Shown here: positions 32,671-42,974 of the stretch, one piece after another
Layout of the letters: each line of letters opens with the position of its first letter
Position numbering within the stretch: position 1 is the stretch's first letter
Assembly: GCA_024734495.1 (NCBI GenBank)
Contig: JALMQS010000085.1
Location: 27,601,178 to 27,665,177 of the forward strand
DNA length: 64,000 nt
Reading direction: 5' to 3'
Source: Forficula auricularia
Lineage: Eukaryota > Arthropoda > Insecta > Dermaptera > Forficulidae
Translations under genes and position numbers: made by a program
The notes under the pieces: generated by a model
Database searches by the model: none
What the model was told of the DNA's origin: nothing
What the model saw: only the letters and a program-made list of their open reading frames with translations

Positions 32671-32742
32671 GCATCTGGCAGGATTCGAACCTGCGTCTTC
32701 CTCTATAGCCGAGGCTGCGCTAACCAACTGCGCTACAGATGA
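32671..32742 (-). tRNA. tRNA-like gene, apparent anticodon CUA
   Basis: Minus strand: acceptor CATCTG/CAGATG (six pairs, outermost mismatched), D arm GCGC with A box TAGCGCAGTTGG, anticodon stem CCTC/GAGG with loop GGCTATA, T arm GCAGG/CCTGC with GGTTCGAATCC. Positions 34-36 would be CTA, but position 33 is G instead of the near-universal U. Either a pseudogene, a SINE head or a suppressor-like tRNA. Confidence 0.65.
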
Positions 32743-32967
32743 ATCCTACCAGAGAAGCCATATTAGATCGATGTCATCTTTCCTTTTGGCGGTTATCTTC
32801 TAGACTAGTCTAGTGACTTTTGATTTTGTATAAACATTTTTATTTTTAACGAACTCAGTATTAATAATAAAAGACATTTCAATAAAAATTTAAATCTAGA
32901 TATCTTTTTATGATAAATTTTATATTCAAACTCAGCTTTATAATAATTTTATTTCCTTCTTTTCCAG

Positions 32968-33102
32968 GTCCCTTTTTTATGTGCGGTGTTAATGTAAAAT
33001 GATGTTCCTACTATATTAGCGAAGAATTTCTAGACAAACAACAAACGAAATGTATCTACATTAAATTAAACTTGATATTGAGGAGAAATAGAATAGCTAA
33101 AG
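32968..33102 (+). pseudogene. Zinc-finger paralogue, exon 2 (frameshifted)
   Basis: Acceptor TTTCCAG, then GTCCCTTTTTTATGTGC, and near the end YISEEFLDKQQTKC, matching FISEEFLNKHQKKC of the intact gene. A small indel after ATGTGCGGTG breaks the frame, and the zinc-ligand histidine of the finger is replaced by Gln (DKQQTKC). Confidence 0.65.
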
Positions 33103-33381
33103 GTGAAACTATTTTTTTATTTAGACAGAAAAATTGAATAAATGGACATTGAAATATCCGGCCTAACTGTTTCTTGTTGAGTAAAATTCCATGATTTCGT
33201 TTAAATTTTTTTATAAAAATAGTTTTGAGCCGTTTTTTGATATTTCGAAAAAAAACGAATCAAAAGAACTAATTTTTCATGCACGATTACATTACTTGGC
33301 CATACTCAGTATGGTAAAGTAAAAATCAGAATACACAAATTCACTTTGTATTAAAAATATCATTTTATTTATTTTTTTTAG

Positions 33382-34493
33382 GCGCCGACTGCCCCACTAC
33401 AAGTATAGACAAATACAAAACTGTGGAGGATTATTACTTCGAAGAGTGCATTTGTGCTTTTGTCGAATTATCTTAATACGAGAGTCATATACGTGACCAG
33501 CATGCAGCCGATATACCCTTAAATAGTAATAGGCAATTTCAACGTCCTATAATCATGACTCATCAAAACGAAATTAATTGTAATTTAACTGAAGTATCAT
33601 TTAAGAAAAAAACAGAAATTACGATAGATATTCAGAGCTCTTCAAAGATAGGACCTTTCACATATAGCAAATGTCCAAACAAATATACTACCAAAAATAC
33701 TTTGAATAGACATTTTGTGACTCATTCTAGTACAGAGAAGATATTCAGGTGTGATCACTGTGAGAAAAAATTCTCACGAAAGTCCACGCTTAAAACACAT
33801 ATGCTGATTCACACTGGGGAGAAGTTATTCGGCTGTGATCATTGCGAGAAGAAATTCTCACAAAAGTCCACGCTTAAAACACATATGCTGATTCACACTG
33901 GGGAGAAGTTATTCGGCTGTGATCATTGCGAGAAGAAATTCTCACTAAAGTCCACGCTTAAAACACATATGCTGATTCACACTGGGGAGAAGTTATTCGG
34001 CTGTGATCATTGCGAGAAGAAATTCTCACAAAAGTCAACGCTTAGAACACATTTATGGTCTCACACTGGGGAAAAGTTATTCGGGTGTGATCATTGCGAG
34101 AAAAAATTCTCACTAAAGTCCAACGTTAAAATACATATGCTGATTCACACTGGAGAGAAGTTATTCCGCTGTGATCATTGCGAGAAGAAATTCTCACAAA
34201 AGTCCACGCTTAAAACACATATGCTGATTCACACTGGGGAGAAGTTATTCGGCTGTGATCACTGCGATAAGAAATTCTCACAAAAGTCCACGCTTAAAAC
34301 ACATATGCTGATTCACACTGGGGAGAAGTTATTCGGCTGTGATCACTGCGATAAGAAATTCTCGCGAAAGTCTCACCTCAAAACACATATGCTGATTCAC
34401 ACTGGGGAGAAGTTATTCAGCTGTGATCACTGCGGTAAAAAATTATCTCTAAAGTTCACGCTTAAAGGACATATGCTGACTCACACTAGATAG
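33382..34493 (+). pseudogene. Zinc-finger paralogue, exon 3 with nine-finger array
   Basis: The exon starts after TTTTTTTAG and reads VEDYYFEECICAFVELS, then TAA near 33474, then YESHIRDQH. The first finger has lost a cysteine. From 33555 the frame is open for 312 codons: one decayed finger, then nine C2H2 fingers of the form CDHCEKKFSxKSTLKTHMLIHTGEK. Helix positions -1/2/3/6 are nearly uniform (R/Q/L, S, T, T). The fingers are close to identical at DNA level (84-bp units), suggesting recent unequal exchange. If translated from an internal ATG this would be a nuclear DNA-binding protein, but the lost start, exon-2 frameshift and stop argue for a pseudogene. A further half finger follows after the stop at 34491. 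Confidence 0.75.
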
Positions 34494-34559
34494 AAGTTAT
34501 TTAGCTGTGATCACTAGGATAAGAAATTCATAATAGTCCTAATGTCCTAGAGTTGTGCA

Positions 34560-34975
34560 AAATTTTATTTAGTTCTCACAAGCAGAGATTAGGTGAGGTA
34601 GAGAAAGGTCATACCATCCTTGTTAAGGTTTTGACCAGGTTTCCTTAACAACTTATGGCAAATGCCGGGATGGCTAATGCGTCGCTTGCTCCTGGTATCG
34701 GGTTTTTGCGCGGAATTTTTAAATTACTTTTTGTCTTTTGATGGAAATTTATGGCCATGTTATTTGTTAATGAGCATACATTTCTATTTTTTTTTTTTTT
34801 TTTTTTTACTTGTTTATTATTTGTTAAATTGTTGTAATTAATTTGTATTGATGTTTATTAATGTATTGTAGCTAGATTGTATTGATGTTTGGAGGACCTA
34901 GCCACCGAGGACTTGTGCCTCTAAGCAGGTCGAGGAATAAAGATTTATTTATTTATTTATTATTATTTATAATAA
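34560..34975 (+). mobile_element. LINE 3' UTR with (TTTA)n tail
   Basis: ACCTAGCCACCGAGGACTTG, CTAAGCAGGTCGAGG and AATAAAGA are followed by a TTTATTTATTTATT tail, which is how CR1/jockey-like 3' ends look. No ORF remains. A similar short tail (CTCGAGGTCGAAG... AATAAAGATC ... TTTATTTATTT) occurs at 40500-40595. Confidence 0.55.
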
Positions 34976-35117
34976 AGTCCAGACTCTCGGGCAGAACGCA
35001 GAAGTCGCCTGGAAAGAAGAAAGAATACGGGATCTTATTATAAGTTTATAGTTTTTGGACCGACAAGAAAACATTTGGGATAGGCCTATGCGATGTCAAG
35101 GGGTCAGGTTCTTTTTT

Positions 35118-35640
35118 TTTCTTTTTTTTAATGCAATCGAATGCACGAAGGGGTGCACCAGTAAAAATGCAGCTCCTATGGATCTCGAAAGACCCCTGCA
35201 TTACCGAAGAGAAGGGAAAGTTGATTAAGTGAGAGGGTGTAGACGTAGGTGTCTATGCACTCCGGTTTTGAAGGTTTGAAGATTATAAGGGCTGGGAAAG
35301 ATAGAGGCTCGGAGAGAGTTGCAGTTCCTTGAAGTCATGGGGATATATGTATTGGCAAATGAAGTGGTCCGGCACTTTTCTAATTTGACCGCGAAAGAGT
35401 GTTGGGAGTCGGCAAAACGCGTGCTACGTGCAAAGCATGCTTTGGGGGGAATTATTGATTTCATCTCATCAGAGCACCTGCCGTGATAGTATCTATAGAA
35501 AAGGGAAAGGGCAGAGACATTTCTTAGATGAGCCAGCGAGTCGAGAGAGTCGGTGAGGGTAGAATCGTCAATTAGCCTGACGGCTCGTTTCTGAATTGCA
35601 TCCAGGGTAGCAGGTTCCAGATATAGATTGATTAATCATT
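35118..35640 (-). mobile_element. LINE 3' end, copy 1 (family also at 62362)
   Basis: On the plus strand it begins with a T-rich run (poly-A tail of a minus-strand element), then GCAATCGAATGCACGAAGG, and aligns with 62367-62840. The frames covering it (35225-35464) do not show a conserved protein. It is truncated at the 5' end near 35625. Confidence 0.65.
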
Positions 35641-36270
35641 TTATATATGTCGCCACATCGTAGAATTGACCATTTCATGAAATGCTCGAGAATTTCATGA
35701 AATATTCACATTTCATGATGTGGCCAACTTAATTTGACCAGATCATTAAATCGTGAACATTTCTTGATTTTGTCATCCACGATTGGCCGTATCGTAAAAT
35801 AGGGTGTCCATAAAATATTTAATAAAAATCCAGAATATGTTACAAACTTGTTTATTGTTCTTTAAGTCAGACAAACATTTAACTAGGGACTTTAGTAAAT
35901 ATTAAAAGAATCTTAAAATACAACATACCAAATCTAAAATGCCACAATGTAGAAAAAATATTATTTTAATTTAAGTTACCTATTCATTTATATAGGTTCC
36001 TAATATTATCCTTACAAAATTAAACATCAAAGACGCCAAGTTACATAATTATTTCAAGAAAACAAACAATTATTTAGGGTAAAAGGAACGCTGAGGGTCT
36101 CCTTTTATAAGCGCCTTTTTCGTTGTCAAAAGGGTTCCCCCACTCTGCTCACCTCTCCCTCCCTTATCTTAGTTAAATTTAAAGTTTTTGTCGAGAGTAG
36201 CAGAATTTTTATATATTGAAGGAGACAATAAAAGAGTGTGTCTTCTGCTGGAATTATACATTTTATTTAT

Positions 36271-36325
36271 TTATAACGAGACTATAGTTTCGAGGACTTT
36301 GCCCTCTTCATCAGTCTATTACAAT
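36271..36325 (-). ncRNA. Hammerhead ribozyme, family A, left arm
   Basis: Core on the minus strand at 36280-36314 with CTGATGA, stem II GAGGGC/GTCCTC (one wobble), GAAA, CTATAG and a GTC cut site. Stem I sequences match the other copies. Confidence 0.75.
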
Positions 36326-36407
36326 GTATTCACAGGAATTATAATTTCTTAACCTAACCACATGAAAGATGTTAAGCTTTCATTCATAAATTAATTCCTG
36401 TGAATAC

Positions 36408-36463
36408 ATTGTAATAGACTGATGAAGAGGGCAAAGCCCTCGAAACTATAGTCTCGTTATAAA
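36408..36463 (+). ncRNA. Hammerhead ribozyme, family A, right arm
   Basis: Core at 36419-36453, identical in all conserved positions to the copy at 32131. Confidence 0.8.
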
Positions 36464-36749
36464 TAAATGAAATTTATAATTCCATCAGAGGACACACTCT
36501 TTTATTGTCTCCTTCAACTTATCTTAGTTATTGGACCGCTCCCAGGGTGCAGCACTCAACGAAATATTGACCCGGGGATTTAAAAACATAATTTGATTCC
36601 GTCTAATCGCTTTTTAATTTAAAGTGCATTAGATTAATATTAATGTAATTATTAATATTATAATAATATAATAAATATTATTAATATTATTTACAATATT
36701 TTTATTAAATCAAACCACGTAATAGAACCGAATATGTGGAAACGACTTC

Positions 36750-37050
36750 GGTTCGGTTAATATATATTCAGTTCGGCTCGGTTGGGTTCGTATAGCTCCT
36801 TTTCGGGCTGACGCTAACCGAACCGTCTAAAAACCAGCCCGAAAAGGAGCTATACGAACCCAACCGTGAATATATATTAACCCAACCTCAGAAAGTTAAG
36901 TCCGGACGGGGTGTGTTTTGGACTCCGATTTTTTTTTCTAATCAAACACACATTGAAAACCGAACCAGCCAATCGTCGGGCGGGGTGTGTTTGGGGCTCT
37001 CATTTTTTTCCTAATCAAACACACATTGAAAACCGAACAGCCAATCGTTG
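36750..37050. repeat. Inverted repeat plus two tandem ~80-bp units
   Basis: GGTTGGGTTCGTATAGCTCC (36778-36797) is inverted at 36845-36864. Then two units share GGGGTGTGTTT, CTAATCAAACACACATTG and AACCGAAC (about 36905-36985 and 36986-37055). ATATAAATATTA near 37052 resembles a TATA box, but only a short frame (MRASDFRFSQK..., 37111) follows. Confidence 0.5.
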
Positions 37051-37402
37051 GATATAAATATTAGTGAAAAAAGCACCTTGGACTCTTGTATTTTAGTGAA
37101 GAAAAAAAAATGAGGGCATCTGATTTTCGGTTCAGCCAAAAGTATTGCTGTATAAAAACAGTGTCAATTGAAAAAGTATGTATAATGAGACTCATTTTAT
37201 ATGAACTATATATTTTCAAATGAGCGATTTGAATTCCCGCTCTCTTTTATTATAATAGGTCGTGAAGTAGACGCGCGTTTTGTTGACCATATCGACAAAC
37301 GATTTCTTATCATTGATCTGGCCAAGGCACATCATGATGTGGCCAATACACATTGAAACATTTCATGAAATGGTCAATTCTACGATGTGGCCACGACATA
37401 TA

Positions 37403-38546
37403 TATTGTGACAAATCCGACTATCAAAAAAAAAATAGTTATTGATTCGCCAAACTTGCGCTCTAACCCTTTATTCACAATAAACCTCCTCAATATTGACT
37501 GAAAGACAACATTGAGTAGTTCTCGCAAATAACTGGCTATCGAGCAGGTGCAAAAGGTCGAAAAGAAATTACTAAGAAAACCACTTGAAAGGGGTTTTCT
37601 TTGACAGGGCTGTGTTGTTGAATTCAAGGTGTTATGTTAATATCTGCTTCGCTTAGGGGACAACCCTATTTGTCTTAGTTGGAAAACTTATTTTCAACGG
37701 ATTTGAATTATAGCACTCGAAATTCCCAATTGGAGTCCTGCAGAGAATGGAGCGAGAAAGACGAGAGAAGGAGAAAAGAAATGGATAATACACACACAAA
37801 AAAACATGAAAATATTATAATTGAAAGAAAACACAATTTTATTTTATAACTGAATGAACGGGTTTATTTACTAATCAATAACTTAGTGACGAATTATGTT
37901 AATTTAATTGTTTGAAATGAATAATCGTGGTTTGTTATTTATTTTAGTTTAAATGCTTTAATCTTAAATTACTTTATAAAATTTCAGTCGCTTCGATGAA
38001 GTTTTACAAATTGAATTATAATGTTGTTTTAATTTATTTTAACTCTATTATGCAAATACAAATTATTTGATTATATTTTAATGGTAAACATTTAATTTCT
38101 TATTATAATAAAAAAAAAATCTGATTACGATGTTTTATATTATTAATTCGAAATTTAAATATTATTTTAATATTTTATTTATTTTGATATATTATCTTAA
38201 ATTCTTATCAGTGAACGGATCGTACGATTGGACAATATTATTGCAATTGTTTTACTACAAATTGACAGTGTTTTAATTCAGGCGCCTGATGTATTTATTT
38301 TGTATCATTAATTTATTACTGGTTTTGCTTTTAATTATTTTAGAGATATTATTCAATGCTTTTAATTAATACCTTATTTTAAAAAATAATAATATTTCTT
38401 ATTATGTTCTGTTCACAAATCTAAGCTTTAATATTAAATTTTATCAAATTATATTTACTTGACTTATTTAATGATTCTAAAAATTATTATAATAATTATT
38501 AATTAATACACAAATTGATCAAATTTTAAAACATTTCCGCTATTTA
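37403..38546. other. AT-rich stretch without recognised features
   Basis: The minus frame 37310-37627 overlaps the TIR element end and has no family features. I find no repeat or gene in the rest. Confidence 0.4.
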
Positions 38547-38648
38547 CCAGGTGTACCGGAAAGTCATTACCGGTTTTTTCGAAAAAAAAACTACGTAATT
38601 TTTAAGAAAATGGAAAATTTATTTATTCAAAGTATTGGCCATTTGATT

Positions 38649-38915
38649 CTATACAACTTGCCCATCTTTCTGGCAATTTATGGATGCCATCTCAAAAAAA
38701 CTGTTTGTCCTTTGAGCAAAACCATTCATCGAGCCATTTTCTAACTTCTTCGAAATTGGCGAAGTGCTGCTCTGCAAGCGCGTGTCCCATCGATACGCAT
38801 CCCCAAAAAAACTGTTTGTCCTTTGAGCAAAACCATTCATCGAGCCATTTTCTAACTTCTTCGAAATTGGCGAAGTGCTGCTCTGCAAGCGCGTGTCCCA
38901 TCGATACGCATCGAT
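38649..38915 (-). pseudogene. Mariner transposase C-terminus with in-frame 111-bp tandem duplication
   Basis: The minus frame repeats MGHALAEQHFANFEEVRKWL and DEWFCSKDKQFF twice. The DNA unit is 111 bp (37 codons), so the duplication stays in frame. The same segment occurs once in the plus-strand copy near 40220-40320. Confidence 0.75.
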
Positions 38916-38930
38916 AAGTTTAATAAATGA

Positions 38931-39050
38931 GCCACTGAAGAAGTTGCAAAACAGCAACAAAACGTATGGCATATTTAATCAAAACTTGTATTTAATATAA
39001 TTTAAAGTCTTGTCCAACTCCCTACGATTCCTTTAATTTATTCATAATAT
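38931..39050 (+). repeat. Ribozyme-like tail, family C
   Basis: GCCA + CTGAAGA, stem II GTTGC/GCAAC, then AAAA where GAAA is expected, CGTA, TGGC. Stem I GCCA/TGGC is perfect. It continues to TCCCTACGATTCCTTTAAT. The same tail occurs at 42030-42130 and 63770-63880. Confidence 0.55.
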
Positions 39051-39806
39051 TTATTACTATTATTATTTATTTAGGTTTTACTTGAATAAATTCTTCCTGT
39101 GATTGAATTTCTTCGAATTTAGACAAAGTCCTATCCGTAGAGGTAGACTGGCCAGGTATATCATCATCTCCTTCTAATATTTCACCTGAAGAAACTAGCA
39201 GTTTTTTTCGATACCTTTCATTAGGGGGCGTTGCACCTATTGTTTCAGATTTCCTCTTTTTGATTGCTTTGCTATCCTAAAACAAAAAAATAATATATGT
39301 TAAATTATTATACTTTTAAGTTAAGTTATTGGATAAAAAAAGGAGACATCGCTGGACGCCTGGCAGATGTGAAACATTGAAACTATTTTGTATAGAAAAT
39401 ATGCATTAAAGGATGGTTTATTTAAGGTAATAAATATCGTCGCCTTTGAGTGTAAACCTGCTAAATCCATTTTTTATCATATATGACAGTACCTGGCCAC
39501 CGAGCGACGCTCGGTAACTTTTTGCTTCAAGTTAAAAGCTATATACCAGGTGTACCGGAAAGTCATTACCGGTTTTTCTAACAGATGTCGCTAGGCTTAA
39601 GTATGCAATGTTATGATTTGACACATATGCATTTTATTCTACTGACATCAAGCTTCAAAGCTATACATGTTATATTTTGCGAAAGTAACACCTTCATAGA
39701 TTTATACCTCTTTGAAAATGTCAAGTTTCATGCCTGAAAACGTGCATTTGCGGCATGCATTACTTTTCTTATTTAATCAAAAGAAAAAGCCGCTGAAAGT
39801 CATCGT

Positions 39807-40019
39807 TTGCTGGTAGAAACTTACGGTGAGCATGCTTTAACCTTAAAAACATGTGAGGTGTGGTTTCGAAAATTCAAAAGTGGTGATTTCGATGTGCAAG
39901 ATAAAGAACGTTCTGGTAGACCAAAAAAGTTTGAAGATGCGAAACTACAGGAGTTATTGGATGAAGACCCAACCCAAACTCAAAAACAATTGAAAAAACA
40001 ATACACCGACAACAAATGA
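39807..40019 (+). pseudogene. Mariner transposase N-terminal HTH part
   Basis: ETYGEHALTLKTCEVWFRKF and FDVQDKERSGRPKKFED are the paired helix-turn-helix and the conserved GRP AT-hook-like linker of mariner transposases. The frame ends after QLKKQYTDNK, where an internal deletion removes the first catalytic aspartate and its surroundings. Upstream, about 250 bp of 5' UTR lead back to the terminus at 39546. Confidence 0.85.
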
Positions 40020-40360
40020 TCAATTTGAACCACGCATTGATCGAAAAACGTCCAGAATGGGCCCGAAGACACGGTAAAGTGATTTTACAACACGATAACG
40101 CGCCGTCTCATAAAGCAAAACCGGTCAAGGAAGCGTTGAAAGCACTTGGGTGGGACATATTATCGCACCCGCCGTACTCTCCAGACCTTGCCCCGTCCGA
40201 CTATCAACTTTTCGCATCGATGGGACACGCGCTTGCAGAGCAGCACTTCGCCAATTTCGAAGAAGTTAGAAAATGGCTCGATGAATGGTTTTGCTCAAAG
40301 GACAAACAGTTTTTTTGGGATGGCATCCATAAATTGCCAGAAAGATGGGCAAGTTCATAG
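40016..40360 (+). pseudogene. Mariner transposase C-terminal catalytic part
   Basis: LIEKRPEWARRHGKVILQHD, NAPSHKAKPVKEAL and HPPYSPDLAPSDYQLFASMG hold the second and third acidic residues (HDNAP... and SPDLAPSDY, spacing as in DD34D). The C-terminal part ends HKLPERWASS. It overlaps the N-terminal fragment by a few bases in another frame, so the ~345-residue protein has lost its middle (roughly 160 residues). Confidence 0.85.
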
Positions 40361-40923
40361 TAAATCAATATTAAATATAATATTTATTTACTCTTATCTT
40401 TCTTTAAGATGTGGGTTTTTTTATCAATTTTTTTCCCTTACCATAATAAGGAGTGAGAATAATGTATAATAAAATAAAAATAATGGACATTCGATGGTGA
40501 GGCTTTCGGGCCTCGAGGTCGAAGTTTTTTTATAATTGTAAAACATGTTGTATTTTTTTTATATTGGATAATAAAGATCATTATTTATTTATTTTATTCT
40601 TTAAGATGTATAGAATCAAATGGCCAATACTTTGAATAAATAAATTTTCCATTTTCTTAAAAACTACGTAGTTTTTTTTTCGAAAAAACCGGTAATGACT
40701 TTCCGGTACACCTAGTATATAGTACACGCCCCCTGGACCCTCCCCGAACCCCACACTCACACACCGGCCGCCAACTACACCCCTCCTATAATGTAGGATA
40801 TAATGTAGAATAATTATAATGTAGTAATTCTGATGAGAATGATATACAATATATTATTGTTACTGCCACTGAAAGAGGAGACAGAGGGGAATGTCGCATT
40901 GGATTTCCTTCACAGACTTTTCA

Positions 40924-40966
40924 AAACTCTGAAGAAGGAGGGAATAGCCTCCGAAACGTCGGTTTT
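40924..40966 (+). ncRNA. Hammerhead ribozyme-like motif, family B copy 2
   Basis: CTGAAGA at 40929, stem II GGAGG/CCTCC, GAAA, CG, GTC ending at 40960. Stem I AAACT/GGTTT includes a G-U pair. The following ATGAATAAAAAGATAGTG matches the tail of copy 1. Confidence 0.65.
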
Positions 40967-41044
40967 ATGAATAAAAAGATAGTGTAAATTATCTTCTTCT
41001 TTTTTTTGCACAGGAGTTGAAAAAATGAGGAGCTCAGAGCTAAG

Positions 41045-41345
41045 TGGATCAAGCTCATCTTATAAATAATATATATAAAATTAAGGTCTTGTCTGTACAT
41101 TGCTCCAAATCACGCCAAATTTTGGTTGCACACGTTTCAAGCAAAGTTATGAACAAAAACACCCTCAACAAAATTCCTGTCTGTATGTCTGTTTCAGTGG
41201 TTTCCGAAAAGTTGCTCACGATTCTCGTCAAAACGGCTGAAGGGATTATTATGAAATTTCATATTTACATCAGAAGTCTTCTAACTTACGTTTTTAGCTA
41301 TATAACGTTTTGATATTTTGACCCCAGAAGGGGGTTGGGGGCCGC
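41045..41345 (+). mobile_element. Helitron-like 5' segment (tentative)
   Basis: ATATATATAAAATTAAGGTC, TTGTCTGTACATTGC and CCTGTCTGTATGTCTG resemble 5' regions of insect Helitrons, which often start near TATATAAA and carry TGTCTGT runs. The 89-residue frame here has no known domain. No 3' terminus in the same orientation is certain. Confidence 0.3.
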
Positions 41346-41569
41346 ACGAATGAAAATTATCAAATAACTCCTAAACTATTAACCCTACGGCAAATTTTAT
41401 GATAAACAAAGTTGTAGGGGATGTGATTTCTGACAACTTTTGTTTTAAAAAATTTCCCCAAAAACCTAACCAAAAAGGGGGGCTGAAAAATGTAAATTCT
41501 TGCCCTTGGATCAAACTCAACCAAATTTTGTATACATAATCTGTGGGTCACTAGAAGGCTAGAAATGCA

Positions 41570-41765
41570 AAAACTGGGTGCTGAGGGTAGGTGCGGGGGT
41601 GGAATGGAGTGGGGATGGGTTAGGGCATTGGGTGCGTGGGGTGGAATGGGGGTGGAGTGAGGTGAAGTAGGGTTGGGGTGCAGGGTGGAGTCCAGGGGAC
41701 GTAGCGGGAGCGGGGTGCGCAGGGTTGGAGGGCATGGGGTGGGGTCCGAGGTGGGTGGGGTGCTT
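41570..41765 (+). repeat. G-rich low-complexity tract
   Basis: About 190 bp of GGGGT/GGAGT-type sequence with many runs of three to five G on the plus strand. The minus-strand frame 41360-41785 reads a Pro/His/Thr-rich stretch only because of this composition; I do not call a protein. Confidence 0.7.
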
Positions 41766-41899
41766 ATAAATGTACAGAAAGACAAAATAGTGGTACAGCT
41801 ATATCATTTCATCTGTAAGTATTTAAATTGCTTTAAGAAAAAATTAAAACTAACAGATTAAAAATTCAGTTCAAAGACGAAACGTTGTACAAAAATTGA

Positions 41900-42725
41900 A
41901 GAAGAACTTCAATAAAAAAACTTTGTCCAATAAACTGAATTTTTAATCTATTAATTATAATGGACATTAATCAACATAATTAAAACTAACATTTCATTAT
42001 TCGTGTCCATGATTAATAATTAAAGGAATCGTAGGGAGTTGCAAAACAGCAACGAAACGTATGGCATATTTGATCAAAACTTGTATTTAATTTGATTTAA
42101 AGTCTTGTCCAGCTCCCTACGATTCCTTTAATTAAAACTAACGTTTAAAAAGTTAATTTGTATATTTACAATTATTGTTTTTAACAAGAATATACTCTTA
42201 TAGATTTCCTAAAGATCCAAAAATGTTGAGAATGTTAAAGATTTAAAATATCTTTCAGCATACAAACTGTGCCAAGAACATCTCGAAGTGTTTTTCAGTG
42301 CTATTCGGAGTCATGGAGGATATAATAACAATCCTACTCCAAAACAATTCCAGGCAGCATACAAGAGACTGTTAATGCACACAGGCGTTATAGGTTCCAC
42401 AAAAGCTAATTGCATTGAACAAGCGCCAACCATAATATTAGCATTGAGCACTTCCAGCAAAGTAAAAATGAAGACCATTGACCATCAGTTAGTAGAAAAT
42501 TTCGAGACGGGGAATTCTAATGAGAATATAAATACTGACCATAATTACGCTTTAAACGTTGTAAGTTTTTCGAAACGATTATCCCTATACGTCTCAGATA
42601 TTGTTGAATATATAGCGGGTTTTGTAGTTAAAAAAATGAAGACAAATTTAGATTGTGACATATGTTTGAATGCGATCCAGTCTGGATTATTAGAATCAAC
42701 TTTAATCACTATAAAAAATCACAAC
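41900..42725. repeat. Outer arm of a large imperfect palindrome (left)
   Basis: The inverse complement of 63178-64000, nearly base for base (825 vs 822 bp). It includes a family-C tail and the start of a P-type transposase remnant. The right arm continues beyond the window. Confidence 0.85.
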
Positions 42726-42836
42726 AATACAAAGCAGTGTTTAATTCGGCCGCCTAGAGATGTAATACACATTTGTAAAGTGGCTGAAAGTAAAATTCGA
42801 ATTTTTGAAAAAACAAACTGTTTAAAAAAAATTTAA
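42194..42836 (+). pseudogene. Deletion derivative of a second P-type transposase
   Basis: YRFPKDPKMLRML is THAP-like. It runs directly into DLKYLSAYKLCQEHLEVFFS and AIRSHGGYNNNPTPKQFQAA, the block around the third catalytic glutamate (EVFFSAIRSHGGYNNNP is typical of THAP9-like proteins). YIAGFVVKKMKTNLDCDIC is the conserved C-terminal Cys block. Most of the catalytic domain is deleted between the two. The last part (RPPRDVIHICKVAESKIRIF) is absent from the copy at 63.2 kb. The frame resumes at 43685 after an insertion. Confidence 0.8.
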
Positions 42837-42974
42837 TGACCAAATTAATAATTAAATTTCTTCCAGAACTTAAGTGACTTGATTTAAATTTTTCGTTAAA
42901 TTGAAGGGTTGGTTTTGTCACAAATATAATAAAACAATAATTTTAATAACTATTTGTATTATTTAATTGATAAC

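Larger units (their letters stand above)
36176..36517. mobile_element. Palindromic Penelope-like mini-element with two hammerheads
   Basis: 342 bp flanked by identical CTTATCTTAGTTA (36163-36175, 36518-36530). The empty site is seen at 30170-30180. The left part is a minus-oriented tail with TCGAGAGTAGCAGAA at its outer edge; the right part is a plus-oriented tail. They meet tail to tail near 36345-36395. Each arm carries a family-A ribozyme. Confidence 0.85.
35641..37402. mobile_element. TIR element with ACATCGTAGAATTGACC ends
   Basis: Left end ATATATGTCGCCACATCGTA and the sequence ending at 37402 are inverse complements over ~45 bp. Subterminal parts repeat CATTTCATGAAAT and ATGATGTGGCCA. 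Its interior holds the repeat shared with 30087-30530, a Penelope-like insertion and a tandem repeat. No transposase is seen. Confidence 0.55.
38547..40715. mobile_element. Nested or rearranged mariner element
   Basis: Outer ends CCAGGTGTACCGGAAAGTCA and its complement (ending 40715) are flanked by TA. A second identical terminus starts at 39546, preceded by TA. So two copies of one mariner family are joined: the 3' end of one on the minus strand (38547-38915) and a near-complete internally deleted copy on the plus strand (39546-40715). Between them lie a hammerhead-like tail (38931-39050) and ~500 bp of other DNA. Confidence 0.7.

Noticed and set aside
33740..34480. Regular 84-bp repeats resembling a CRISPR-like or satellite array
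   Set aside because: The period equals 28 codons and each unit encodes one C2H2 finger, so this is a zinc-finger array.
39480..39510. ACCGAGCGACGCTCGGT hairpin as a Helitron 3' end or terminator
   Set aside because: The following bases do not give a CTRR end at the usual distance, and bacterial-type terminators are not expected here.
41360..41785. Proline-rich 141-residue ORF on the minus strand
   Set aside because: It is the complement of a G-rich low-complexity tract and shows no domain or conserved start.
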